Source: Eucommia ulmoides
Lineage: Eukaryota; Streptophyta; Magnoliopsida; Garryales; Eucommiaceae
Assembly (NCBI GenBank): GCA_016647705.1
Contig: JAENRU010000468.1
Location: 61,001 to 125,000, forward strand
DNA length: 64,000 nt
Direction: 5' to 3'
The number at the start of each line of letters is the position of its first letter. The first letter of the stretch is position 1. Made by a program: the position numbers and the translations under genes. Shown here piece by piece: positions 44,769 through 57,800 of the stretch. Under the pieces are notes generated by a model. The model saw only the letters and a program-made list of their open reading frames with translations, did not search any database and was not told the DNA's origin.

Positions 44769-45170
44769 TCATGTGAGCATATTTTTATCTTTTGCATAGG
44801 ATAAAAATGGCGGGATCGTAAATAAACATTAACAGAGGGGATCAGAATGGAGGATTTTTTTGTAAAGAGTTGGTAGGGTCTAAAAACTTAATAGATATTG
44901 TCAGGAAATCTGAATCCTCAACATGCTCTCTTTAGAGAACTAAATAATAAAAGAGTTTATACCATTTATCTCCCCTGTTATTTTGTTCTAAACCAGATAC
45001 ATCTCCTGTCATTTTATAAATACCAGTAATTCATTTGACCATATTTTTTGTGTAAAAAGACATAATTGCCCTTTATTTTTAATTCTATTATATATATATA
45101 TTTAAAAATTCACTAAAATTTCTATTTTTAAAAATATACTTTTGACCCTCTATTTTTTTAAAGTAATTTT

Positions 45171-45749
45171 TAGGGCTGGCAAAACAGGTATTTACACGAT
45201 GACATGACACGAGCCCGATACGAAATTATCAGGTATCGGGTCATTATCGTGTCAGACCCGATAATCTGATAAGAAATAATGCAGGTTATTAGGTTGACCT
45301 GATAACCCAATAGGTTACACGATAAGACACGATAAGAATTTCGTGTATTCAGGTTACACAATAACCTGAGGTCTAATAGGTTACCCGTTAATTTAATAAA
45401 TTATTTTTACACCCCCAAATTATCAAATATTATAATTTAGTACCTAATATATATATTCACATTTTCCTAACCCTACTCATTTAGTCAACTTAACAGGTTA
45501 ATAGGTCATTAACGTGTAATGGGTTAACGTGTAATAGATAAGTTAATGTGTAATGGAAACCTATCAGGTCTTATCGTGTCGTATTTACCTGATAGGTTTC
45601 ATATCATCGTGTGACACAAAAAATTATCGTATCGTGTCGTGTTTGTATTTGGGTAGTCTGACACGATATATTTATCATATCGTATTCGTATTTAGGTCTT
45701 ATCGTATAATGACCTGTTATACGACCTGTTACCTGGTTTGCCAGCGCTA
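45171..45749. mobile_element. hAT-type MITE
   Basis: The 579-base element begins tagggctggcaaaacaggta and its right end, complemented, reads tagcgctggcaaaccaggta. Flanks are gtaatttt and ctaatttt (45163-45170, 45750-45757), an 8-base duplication with one difference. Both features are diagnostic of hAT. The body is full of cgtgt(a/c), gataa and cacgata words in both orientations. It ends about 250 bases before the ALADIN start codon. Confidence 0.9.
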
Positions 45750-45757
45750 CTAATTTT

Positions 45758-46001
45758 CATTATTTCACTTTCTAATCCAACAAGCCAAAACTTGCAGTGT
45801 TCTTCCTTGCCTCTTGAGTCTTGAGGGCGTAGACAACGTCCATAGCGTTGACCGCTGATTCTCTCGCCATCGTCCTAATCACCGGCTTGGTAAACCTCTT
45901 TGCTCTGCCCTGGCCGAGCCCCTTGCTTCCCTTGCCACGGCCCAACCTCCTCTCATCCTCTCTCTCTCTCTCTCATCTTCATATTCATAAATTGTCGGAA
46001 A
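45758..46001 (+). promoter_or_regulatory. Promoter and 5' untranslated region of the ALADIN gene
   Basis: The stretch is CT-rich (tctctctctctctctc at 45959-45974), typical of plant leaders, and GC-richer than the surroundings. No clear TATA box lies at a fitting distance. Upstream regulatory sequence would include the hAT MITE. Confidence 0.5.
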
Positions 46002-46059
46002 ATGCCATCGTTTCCAAGACCAGGCTTAGTCACAATTTGTGAAATCAATCGAGAACTTT
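46002..46059 (+). CDS. ALADIN: ALADIN exon 1
   Basis: Encodes MPSFPRPGLVTICEINREL plus one base. The ATG is the first in a good context (gaaaatgcc) after the CT-rich leader. Donor gtatgt at 46060. Confidence 0.9.
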
Positions 46060-49000
46060 GTATGTTACCTATTCTCTCTCCCACTTATAGCAATATCTTC
46101 TTTATCCTAGCATTCAATTCTCTGTTTAATTGCCCGCAGTCACTGCCGAGAACATATCCGACGATCGAGCAAAAGAAGCTTACGGAGAAATACTTGTAAT
46201 TTGTTTTTTCATCAATTTATGTGTATGTTTATATATGTCTCGAGATATTTTTTAATATTTTCCTGCAATTCTACTGGGTAATTTAAGGGCACTGTATTCA
46301 GTCCGGTTCCGTTTAAGCAACTGACTCCGAGTTCTGAGCAAGGCACGGAAGAGCAAGAAACAATATTAGACTCTGTTGGAAAGAAGGGTTTATCGGCACT
46401 GCAGGCAATCTTTACTGGTTCTCTCCTATCGTTTTTTCGTCCAAATGATGTATGGTTTTCTAATTTTCCATGTTCCCCTTCATCTTCACTTGTAATTTGT
46501 CCAAATTCACCATATTGCTGGGATAGAGTCCTGCTTATTTACTTTAAACTAGTTATTATGTATTGTCAGCATTTGTTATGTGAGCAATCTTCTGAATGAG
46601 ACTGTGGTGATAATTTGTCTAAGCTTTCCAACTATGAGTCTAGGACACTGTTCGAATCTACCTAATTGAATAGTGGAATCTTGTGATGATTTTTTCTCTC
46701 ATGTAACAGTTCAGTATTTAGGTTCTTAGAAACATTACTTTGTACCTTAATTTTGGTTGACTTGGAAAATTTCCCACATATCAATGATCCTCCTCATCTT
46801 TCTTCAAGATCGGTGGGCGGTTATCACATATCACAAGAAGAAAACAAGCTAGACTTGGTGTGATTGATTTTCTATGCCAACATATAACATAAATGGTTAA
46901 GAATAGTGATACTGTTATCTCAAAATTACTGTGCACTTTAGAAGACAAGATTAACAATAATAAGAAAGACTTGCAAGAGTATATTTTCTATTAGCGCACA
47001 AGAAAAATAACGAGTTAGTATTGTCGGATAGAACTTGAAACTAAGTATTGGAATCTAAATGTTGTATTTTAAATGTTGAAAGTGTTAAAGTCACCGAAAA
47101 CCAATTTAAAACTATTTGGTTATGCACACAAAGTTAAGCAATGAATCTAATCATGTTATTTAAATTTGATAAATAGAATTACTAAGTACAAATCACAATA
47201 TTACAATAAGAAAGCAAGTTAGACTTGGAGTGATTAATTATTTTATGCGCAAACATATCAGACTAATGATTAAGCATATTGATAATATTATCGCAAAATT
47301 ACTCTAGAAAACACGATTAATAAATAACAAGCAATACAACAAGGTTATATAGTTTAGCAATGCAAAAGAAGAATAACATGAGTAAGGTGTTTTTGGATAA
47401 AACTTGAAACTAAATATTGGAATTTGAATGTTGAATTTTAAATGCTGAAAGTGTTAAGTCATCGGAAACAAATTGAAAACTATTTGGTTATGCACGGAAA
47501 TTTGTGCATTGAATCTAATCATGTTATTTGAATTTGACAAATAGAAATATTAAGGACAAAACATTTTCAATTTGCCAATTAGATGCTTTAATACTTGCAT
47601 TTGAAATACCATCTTCAAGGTCGGTGGGGATATCGCATATCACAATAAGAAAACAAATTCGACTTGGTTTGATTAATCTTTTGCACAAACATATGATTAA
47701 TCATATTGATAATATTATCGCAAAATTACCATAGAAAACACGATTAATAAATAACAAACAATACGGCAAGGTTATATAGTTTGCAATGCAGGAGAAGAAT
47801 AACGTGTTAGATGTTGTTGTATGAACTAAATGGGCTTTCAATTTCAAAGCTTATCTTTACTAATCACTCAAATTGAAAATGGTAACCTTCTTTGGAGAGT
47901 TGCACCAAAATTTACATCAGCATCTTTAGTTGAATCAGTCATACCATCTAATGGCACTGGTCCAAGCAAATGTTCTTTAAATTGAACATAAACAAGAATA
48001 TATTGTATACTTGACTGAGCAACTTAGTTCTTTTTTTTTTTTTTTTTTTGTAGATGCAAACAACTATTAATGAGAAGAAAGTGGGGACAGTGAATAAAAT
48101 AAAATAAATTAAATTAAAAGAAGAAAAGCACAAATGACATATTGGGTGCGAGATAACCTAATCGGCCTTATTCTGCATTAAATTCTAATCGACCTTATCT
48201 TGCCTTAAGTTCTCAATTTCAACTATTTTAGCAAATTCTACCCAATGTTTGAAGGTACTCAAATCGAATTACCTTTTCCATCCTTCATGTTAATTGCTAC
48301 TCAATTGTGTGTTTCCTCCATTTGTTATATGCAACCCAACTTCTTTGTGTAAGCCTATAGAGGCTTGAACTTCCAACCTAAATTCATGTGACTAAATTAA
48401 AATAAGAGAAACTAAATCAAAAATGGAAATCATGATTGAAATAATGGGCACTATGAGGGGATAACCTGATCGGCCTTACCCTACCTTTAAAGTTCTTTGG
48501 GTGGCGTTTGGTAACCATTTCTATTCCCATCCCATACAGTGGGATGAGAATAGGATAGGATGAGAATTTTGTTTCCTTCTTGGGAGTAGAATCGCGTTTG
48601 GTAATGATAATTTTTTTTTGTTTTGGGAATAGAATCGCGTTTGGTAACGATTTTATCCTAAAATCAATTTTTTTTTTTTTTGTTTTGAGAACATTTTTTT
48701 TTTGTTTTGGCTGGACGGTGGCGGCGGCAGTTGGGCGGTGACCGATGGGTGGCTGACGGTGGCATCCGGCGCCAGAAGTTGCCGGATAGTGGCATTCGGC
48801 GCCAGAAGTTGCCGGACGGCGGATGAACAGTGGCGGTGGCCCTCTTTAATTTTTGGGAATGGGATGGGAATAATGAAAAACAATTTTTTTTTGTTTCTCA
48901 TTTCTTAAGAAAAAAGTTGGCACAATTATCAAATAGGAATGGAATGGGAACGGGAAAAAAAATTACCAAACACTATTCCCAAACAGAAATCCCAAAAATC

Positions 49001-52000
49001 TGGGAATGGGATGGAAATTTCTGGGATGGAAACGGTTACCAAACGGGGCCTTAGGAGTCTAAGCGCAAGGCGCAAGGTGAGACGCATGCCTGAGTGAAGT
49101 GTGGAGCACACTATATGGGACAAGTAATATATTTCTTGATATTATTTATTATTAATAAAGATATTTCTATCCTTAATTTAATTATATAGTATTTAGAGTT
49201 ATAAATTATAATACAATCAATTATATCTCTAAGGAACCACACAATATTACAAATATTAGAATCATTTAATATCTTCAATAATCAAAAGATCCAAGAGGTT
49301 AAATCCATCCAAAGATTTCAAAAGACACGCTTCAAGTGCTAAAGAGAAATCAAAAAGATCAAAAAATCTATATAAACATGTTAATGTGTTTGATTTTGTA
49401 ATTAAAAAGGCATGCTTCAATATTTTGTAATTAAAAAATGTATTTGAACTTGGGACCTTATTTTTGGTAACTTGGTATGCGTTAGGTATTATCCAACTCA
49501 TTTGTGTCAAAAAGTGGTATAATGAAAATAAATGCAATATATAGAACAACTTCAATCATGCACACCTTTCTTGAGCCTTGTGCCAAGGCTTCTATGGTGC
49601 GCGCCTTGTGGGACGAGCCTCGCCTAAGACTAGTAAGGTCAAGGGGTGAGCCTTTGTGCTCTTGGAGCCTAGGCACACCTTTGACAACTATGTCTCAATC
49701 TCACAATTTTTTCCCAATGTACGTATGTACTCAAAGCGAGCTACCTTTTACATCCTTTATGTTAATTGCTACTCAATAATGCATGTCATTGGTGTGCTAA
49801 AAGGGGTACCATCCGCAACTTCTTTGCGTAAGCTTATTGGTGCATGAACTTCCAAACTAAATTCATATAGCTACTACCTTTCGCTAGTAAATTTGGGAAG
49901 TCCTATTAAACTGAATGGGACTTAAAATTCAACCTCACTTGCAATCCGGGCTAGTATGTGAAGCGACTAAACAAAGATTAGAGGGCCTAAGATGGCCAGA
50001 TTATTCGGGGAGAAATGGAGGTTTTCCAAAATCTAGCTATTATATTGTCTTAGTAATCATCCTAATGAGAATAAGTGAAGTAGCCCCTTGAACTTCTATG
50101 TTAGTTTTGGAGACTCCATAAACTGACATAGGAATTAAGACCCAACCTCTGTTGCAACTCTAGTTCGCACGTGGAGTAATTGAAGAAAGATAAAAAGAAA
50201 GGATAGAATAGATGTCAAAGATGGTCATACTACTTGGAAAGAGACAAGTGAGGCTTCCCAATGCCATATCTGATATAACTTATAAGCTAAGGAGAAGCCA
50301 ACCTTTACCTTTGGGAGTCAAATGAAAACAATTAGGGGCCCCATAAGTTTAGGAGTTGGTCACTAAGATACAATAATATGTCATGAACATCTTATCTGTT
50401 TAGATGTGCTAAAATACACCCCTGGAGCATTTGTCGAGGAAAGTGAAGTGTTTTTTCTTATTTTTATTCTTGGCAACACACTAACAAGATTTAACTCGTC
50501 TCCTTGATATTAATATTTTGTAGGTAAAACTATTACCTGAGGTTGATCTTCATCGCTTGAGTTGGCACCAACATAAGCCTATTTTAGCATTTATTTTTGG
50601 TTCAGATCATGTTATGGTTCGTGATTATGCAGATTCAGGTCTCTCATTTTTTTTCCCATTTGGTAGAACAGTCCATCTTTTCTCTTTTGCACTTGCTTCT
50701 ATAACTTGATATCACTAATCATTTAATGGAAGTCTTTTTAAGTGACACATTTTATCTTTGAAGCGAGCCCTTATATTTTTCTTGTATTAGAAGGAGAAGA
50801 TCAATGCATTTTGACACATGAGTCCCAAAGAGACGTTACACTTCTGGAATGGAGGCCAAATGGCGGGAAGACACTTTCCGTGGCGTGCAAGTTTGTATCA
50901 TGATATTTTGTTAAACCCTTGGTGTAGGCTTAGTATCAGTTATGGTACTACAACTACCTACCTAATTTTGATGGCGAATATTTATCATTTCATGGATTAA
51001 ACAGGGGTGGAATTTGTATATGGGCTGCTTCTTTTCCTGGAAATACGGTATTAATCAGATGTGGGGTTACTTCAAGCACCCTAGCAAGGGGTTCAACAAG
51101 TCGATGGACTCTTGTTGATTTTCTTCGAAGTCATGATGATGAACAAATTACTGCACTTTCTTGGAGTCCTGATGGAAGATATCCTACATAGCTTTCCTAT
51201 ATTTTTTGTGATAATTATTAATTTAGGATATGGTGAAGGCAAGCCTTAGCGCAACGGTAAATGTTGTCGCCATGTGACTTGGAGGTCACGGGTTCAAGTC
51301 GTGGAAACAACCTCTTGTAAAAAGTAAGGTAACGTTGCTTACAATAGACCTAAGTGGTCCGACCCTTTCCAGGACCCCGTGCATAGCGGGACCTTTGTAG
51401 CACTGGGCTGCTCTTTTTTTATTTATTCATTTAGGATATGGTCATTTGTATTGGTCTCTCACTCTTTCACACCTATGATCCACTCTAACATTTGTTTTCT
51501 TTCTTTCTTGTGCATTTAGTGGTCTTTCCTTATATGCCTTGTATGGTACTACTCTTTTTATATGAACTGTGGGAGATGACCATGTAACTTCCTTGCTCTG
51601 TGTATGAAATATGAATATGTTCTGTTGTTTCGGCAAATTTAAGTAGTTGTAGATATTCTCTATGTTTCAGTATAATGCTTCAATTTATTTTTCGGTTGGA
51701 AGAAATCAGCCGCTCTTGATACTGTAGTTATTTGAGCAATTTCGGCCACTGGTTTCTGAAGTTTTGGGTGATTCCATTTTTGTCTCTAAATTTCTACTTG
51801 TCTATATTTATCCCTAAAATTTTTGTATTTTTCTATCTGCGTCTATCTAACAATATCCATCCATAAATCAATTGAAGAATGGGAAAGCAAAAGGAATGTA
51901 ACACGCTTAATACTTCCAATGGTTAATACTTCCAATGCCTTTTTTTCTCTACCCTCCCTCCCCCGCTTGTCCTATTTGCAAACACGTAAGAAATTGGACT

Positions 52001-54453
52001 TGTTATGACAATATTCAAATCAAATTAAGAGATATAGTTCAATGAAGGCACAAATGAAATCACCATTACACTTCACTTACCAGTTGTGTATTTTATAGTG
52101 TAGCATTTCTGACAGATAAACTGGAAATAGTTTTACTTAGCAAAGAAAGAAAATATTCTTAACTCTTCCTCACATATCTGGCATCCGCTTCGTACGAGAG
52201 CTCGTCATTCACCGTTTGGGATGTTTCTCAAGGTAAATCACTTTCCTATTTTACTCTTCTAATGTTATGAGCAATGCATATTTGTTTCTTATTCTCTGTA
52301 GAAGCTGATAAGGGACAAGGTTTGTTTTGCTAACTTGTTGGACGATTTTAATTAGTACTAGGATTAGTGTTTAGTGTTCATTATTTGGGCTTCCTCTTTG
52401 CCATCTGTTTTTCCTATTTGTAATTGTATATAGTGATTCGAATTAATATTTAATGTAAGGAATCTGTTTAAAAAGTAATAATAGTGATCCAAGTGCTTAA
52501 CATGATGGAAAAAGTTTCAGTTGTTTCTCCTTTCAAGATTAGGCATAAATTTTACATAATCTCTTAAAGTTTTAATCCTCTATATTCCTCAAATTTTATA
52601 CAGTTAAAATGCTTCAAAAGTTTATAAATAAAATAGATTTTTGGTGATTAGGTTGTAACTGCTACTTAATAATTCAATTCGGATAAAAAAAATATTATAA
52701 CTGCTACTTAATAATTCATTTTGGATAAAAAAAATAAATAGTAGTTGAATAAGGATGAAAAAATTGTCAGACTAAAACACCATTCTAATTAAAAAAATCA
52801 CCCATAACGCATTCACAGATTTTTGGCGATTGTATCCAAGTAAAGAGAATTTCCGAAAATTAAAAAATTTAACATCTCGGGATTCAGTAATTGATTTTTG
52901 AAAAGAGTGTATTTTTGAAGTCTAATTTTTAGTATCTTTAAAACAAAAGTAAACCAATTTCTTGTTATATTTTGACTTTTGAGTATCACCACAAGATTTT
53001 TCAGTATTTAAAAAAACGTCTATTTATAGACGTTGGGCCGTAGAAATTTTTGAGTGATATTAGGTCCTAAGAATTTCTCACTTGGAAAAGGTTTTTGGGA
53101 GAAAATGAAGAATTAAAAATAAAATAGAAGATAGATGATATTTACCAATAACAATTCTGAGAAGAATGAGTTAAAAAAAAAATCTTAAGAAATTCTCAAT
53201 AACATTGATTGAGATATTTCTCTGTGGTGCTGGACCTTGAGAATTTTACTATGATTTAAGGACCTTAAATTTTTCACCAAGATAAATAAAGAAGAACAAG
53301 TTATCTAATAGAAATATTATTCCACCTTGTGTCAAAAATATTGTGTTCAGGCATAGTAGTCAGTCACAAAAAATCACTTGCATTGTTTATGGCTGTCTTG
53401 ATTCTATATTTTTCAGATGAAAATGACACCGGATGTAGTGACTTGCATTCTTGGCAAGGTCTCGTTTCCTCCTGTACATTATGGAAATGATACAAGATGA
53501 ATGGGTTTGAACATAATCACAAAAGCCGTCAAACCCATAAGTCAATCATATGCGTATTGGTCTATTGGAATAGCTCGATTATTGATGATTCTAGAAAGTC
53601 TTTCTAATTCTCAAACGTCCTTGGCCAATGAACTTCTTAAGCTAAGCCATGTTGATATTTCTGTTTTCTGAGGATGGTGGATCCCATCTTGCGCACTCGT
53701 ATGTCTCAGTATGTAATCCACATACCCACTGAATACTGCTCAAAATCTGTGGTTTGGACATTTGGGGTCCTTTGATAGAACTGAAAATTAAGTATTGTAA
53801 ACTTACAAATATTGAATTTATGGTACTGAATTTTAAATCTTGAATTTCTTAGGTTCTGAATGTATTAAATACCTTTTTTAATTACTTCTAACCTCACAAA
53901 CTTTATCTTTGTACTATTTGGTCTCTAAAATAATCTTTACAACTTTCTCTTTTAAGATATTCTCTCCATTGTTTTTCTTAATTTTGCACTCTATCTCTAC
54001 AATTATTTGTGTAATTTGTTTTCCAAGATTTTGTAGTAATGGTGTTTAATGGTGGTTGTGATAGATGATGTTTGATGGTTTTAAATGATAAGTGCTAAAA
54101 AATGAATGATACATTACTTTAAATTTTGAAATAATGTTATCAAATGGGCCCTTAGTATATCAAAGTATAACAACGTATAATATCTATATCTATACAGTCA
54201 AACAAGAATGTTTTTTTTAAAGGCATTTTGAAGTGACTTTTTAAACCATTGGATCGATTTTAATTGGTTGAGGTTAAAATATTAATATTAGAATATTCTA
54301 AATAGATATTTTCAATTCATTATACGTGGCATGTATTTAGACCCTTAAAATTTTTCCATTCCCACTTTTTCGAGTTCTCCTTCCTCAGTCAAAGCAATAA
54401 TGAAATCCCCCAACAAAACTTACCATCCTCTCTTCCCTAAATCAGTAAAACAT

Positions 54454-54498
<45 letters not shown>

Positions 54499-54741
54499 AA
54501 TTTTCATATTTATTTCTGGAAGCGAAATTAACGAGGCTAACACCAAATAGGATGTTTATATATTTTCTAGGTTGTGTTGATTCCCTTTATGTATAGGGTG
54601 AGAAGGTGGGGTATTTGTTTTTTTTTTTTTTTTTTTTATCTTATTTCTAGCATGTTTTACTCTATTTTTTTTTTTTATATATATATATATATAGCGACAC
54701 GTGGAGAATTAAGATTAGTGCCTTTAGGTACAGGGTATTCT

Positions 54742-54802
<61 letters not shown>

Positions 54803-57800
54803 AGGCCTTCTATAGTCGGGTCAAGGATCACCTGCACTTCCACAATTTTGCATTTTGTTTGATAGGTGGTGAGCCTTAGGTACAATGGTAAGGTTGCTCC
54901 ATTGTGACCTGAAAGTCTTAGGTCCAAAACTTGGAAACGACTTGCCTCTCCGTATGCAGGGGTAAGACTACGTAAGTATGACCCTTGCAGACCCGCAATG
55001 GCGGGAGTCTTCGTGCATTGGGCTGCCTTTTAGATGGTAAAGGCCAATATAATTATCCGAGGTGGTCACATTCACTCCCTCGCTCTCTAACAATTATCCA
55101 CATAGAGGTTCTAGTGTCTCCACATGAATGGTATGAGATTTACCACGTCACTCGTGCTACATATCATACCGTGGTATCTATGGACTAGTACTGCATACTA
55201 CATATGCACAACAATGAAATTTCATAAATGATCTATCAGTTATTAAATATTTGAGATTGATTTACATAAGTATACATGAATACACTAGGTTTGTTTGAAA
55301 TGAGAATGAAAGAGATGAGAGAAATACAGAATTACTGGCAGTTTGGACAGGAGAGTGATTTTTAAAGATTGCCTCATGATGCCTGAACAAGAGAGTGATT
55401 TTTAAACATCGCCTCATGATGTTGAAATGGCATAAAGGGCCTTTTGAACAAATATTTTCTTCTCTCTTGATGCACTGTTAGGCTTCGAATGTGGTCTAAT
55501 TGAAGATCTACCCTGAATAGAACTAATATCAAACAGTGGCATATATGTACTATATATGCTTTCTTTAGATGTTGTTGGTGCATACACAGAACTTTAAGTC
55601 AAAGAAAATGTTCATTTCGTATCCTAAATTCCTAACATTTTTTTCCCAGTAAGCATGATTTGCTTTGTACGGAAAAAACAAAATACATTACAACTAACCT
55701 GTGAGTCATTGTTTGCCATAGGTAATATGATTGTACTTTTTTGTTGGGAAACATGAAGGTATGTTGATGTGTTTTATATAGTTGTTCATATGTATCAAAT
55801 GTCAACGGATAGGATACATATATCATGATGTTGATGCGTAGCACCCCCTCCACCCCCCATCCATCCACTGCGCGCACACAACAAAAAGAAAAAAAAAAGA
55901 ATCAAGAAAATTGAATCTCTACCTATCTTCTTGCGAACTGAGCCTGATATGTGTTATATTAAACTGTGTTTCTGGAAGAGGGTTTTTCATCTCTCTTTCT
56001 CAGGCTCATATATGTAGTTCTTATTTTCTAATCTCTGTTTGGTGCTTTATTGTATGTGATCTGCAGGCGTGGGAACACCTATTCGGCGGGGCTTTAGGGG
56101 CGTATCAATACTTAAATGGTCTCCTACTGGGGACTACTTTTTTGCTGCGAAGTTGTACTGTCATTTACTAGCCCTATTTAAAATGCCTTGCATGTATGAA
56201 CACATCTTAACCTGAATAATGCGTTCGATTTCTTTTACAGTGATGGATCATTTTATCTTTGGGAGACAAACACATGGACATCAGAACCATGGTCCTCGAC
56301 TAGTGGCTTTGTCACGGTTAGTCTAATGACAAATCATTCCATTGCTGATCTCTAGAGTGATGTTTTCTGGGTGTTGGGGTTATTTCTTGCTGTGGTAGCT
56401 GGGGAAACCATTTTGTTCATTTTATGCATAGCAGTGATAGTGTTTACCTCACCTAGTTTGACATCTGTAGGGATTGTTGATAGGGAATACTGATTAGGCT
56501 GTTGATGATGCACTAAATGGTGTCATGTGCATGATTTTGGAGGTTTGTGATTGTGAAAGAAGGTTCTGCTGGAATCTTTCCTGTTCAGAGTGGGTCGATA
56601 ATCTAAGAAGCACAAGATTGAATATTACATTTAACTCAAACATGGGTAGCTGGTCAGTAAATTATTTCAATGACAATGTTCAATCAACAATGCACAATCC
56701 TAATGGCTTTATAATCATCCGTATGGAAGTCTTCTAATGCCATTAAGAAAAAACCCGAGATTATAAAGATTAAGATTATAACTTGATTAATCAAATGGAT
56801 GATCTCCTAGATTTGGTTTTCCATTTTTTGGTACCATGGCATTATTGTTTGGTGGGGAACCAAAAGTCATGGATGAAAGGTTTGGATTTATGGATTAGGT
56901 AGTTTTATAATTAGGTTTAAATTTATAAATTCAGATTTATTAGTTTAATGTTCGACTTTGGAGTTAATTTGATTTCTAAGTTCAACAATTTTATGTCACC
57001 TTATTTGGAATATTTTAGGTTTAGGGTTTAAATATGTGCAGTTCTTACTTCTAACTTTAGGCTCATTGTGCTGCCTACTTTGGCGTTTCCCATTGCCCAA
57101 AACTTTCTGTTAGTTACCACTATTATCTCCCCAAATTTCTCAGGCAATTGCAAAGATTTTCTATTAACAGCTTTTTCAACACCCCCCTCCCAAAAAAAAC
57201 AAAAAAAACAAAATAAAAAAATGCATTGGTGACAAAAACTAGATAGGAAGTCAATAATCAAATTAACAATATTGGATGTTGCTCACAGAATTTGATTGGT
57301 CAGGGGTCTTGATTTTCTTGTTCTTCCACCTTATTTGGGCTGTCCTACTTCATTAGGCTTTTCGCTCTCGTTATTCTCTCGCTTTATGTAGGGATATTCC
57401 ATTTATTGATGTGATTGTAGTGAGGCAACTAAGCAGTGCATCATTTCATATCGAAAAAGAAAATGGAAGTTATAATAAACAACTGAAAATCAGAGCTAAA
57501 CTATATGGAATAGGAATAACAAAGCCATTAAATGAAAACAAGAAGAAGAACAACAAATCCTTTGTCCCACTTTAGTGGGGCCTGCTACATGAATCTACTT
57601 GTGCCATGAAGATTATTCTTGGGCTACTTTCTTGTTTAGGTTCAAAGTCATTGAATCATTTTCCAAGTTTTCTTAGATTTACCTCTCCCTCTTATAGCAC
57701 CTTCTACTCTACTTGAATTGAATCACTTTTCCTACCAGTAGCTTCTGCAGGATGCACGTCCAAACCATCATAAATTTTTAAAAAAAGTATTTCAATTGAC

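Larger units (their letters stand above)
42640..44952. mobile_element. MULE-like non-autonomous element with long degenerate inverted ends
   Basis: The left end TTTTATTATTTAGTCGTTAT is mirrored by the right end (complement TTTTATTATTTAGTTCTCTA). Similarity continues for over 100 bases as blocks: gagaccatgt / gagagcatgt, cattcaga / gattcaga, attaagtttttag in both, and cctccatt / ctccattt. Long diverged inverted ends and a 2.3-kb body without transposase fit Mutator-like elements. A 9-base duplication was not identified. The body holds leader-like gene sequence (42880-43480), a short open frame and a palindrome-rich zone (44090-44770). Confidence 0.6.

Noticed and set aside
45553-45753. 66-residue open frame
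   Set aside because: Lies inside a hAT MITE and crosses its end.
51234-51310. tRNA gene suggested by A and B boxes
   Set aside because: It continues into a SINE body with target duplications; no cloverleaf with a proper acceptor stem.
56149-56154. Exon 8 donor at 56152 (gttgta)
   Set aside because: Would change the conserved A-A-K-F-D-G into A-A-N-D-G; the donor at 56155 keeps it.
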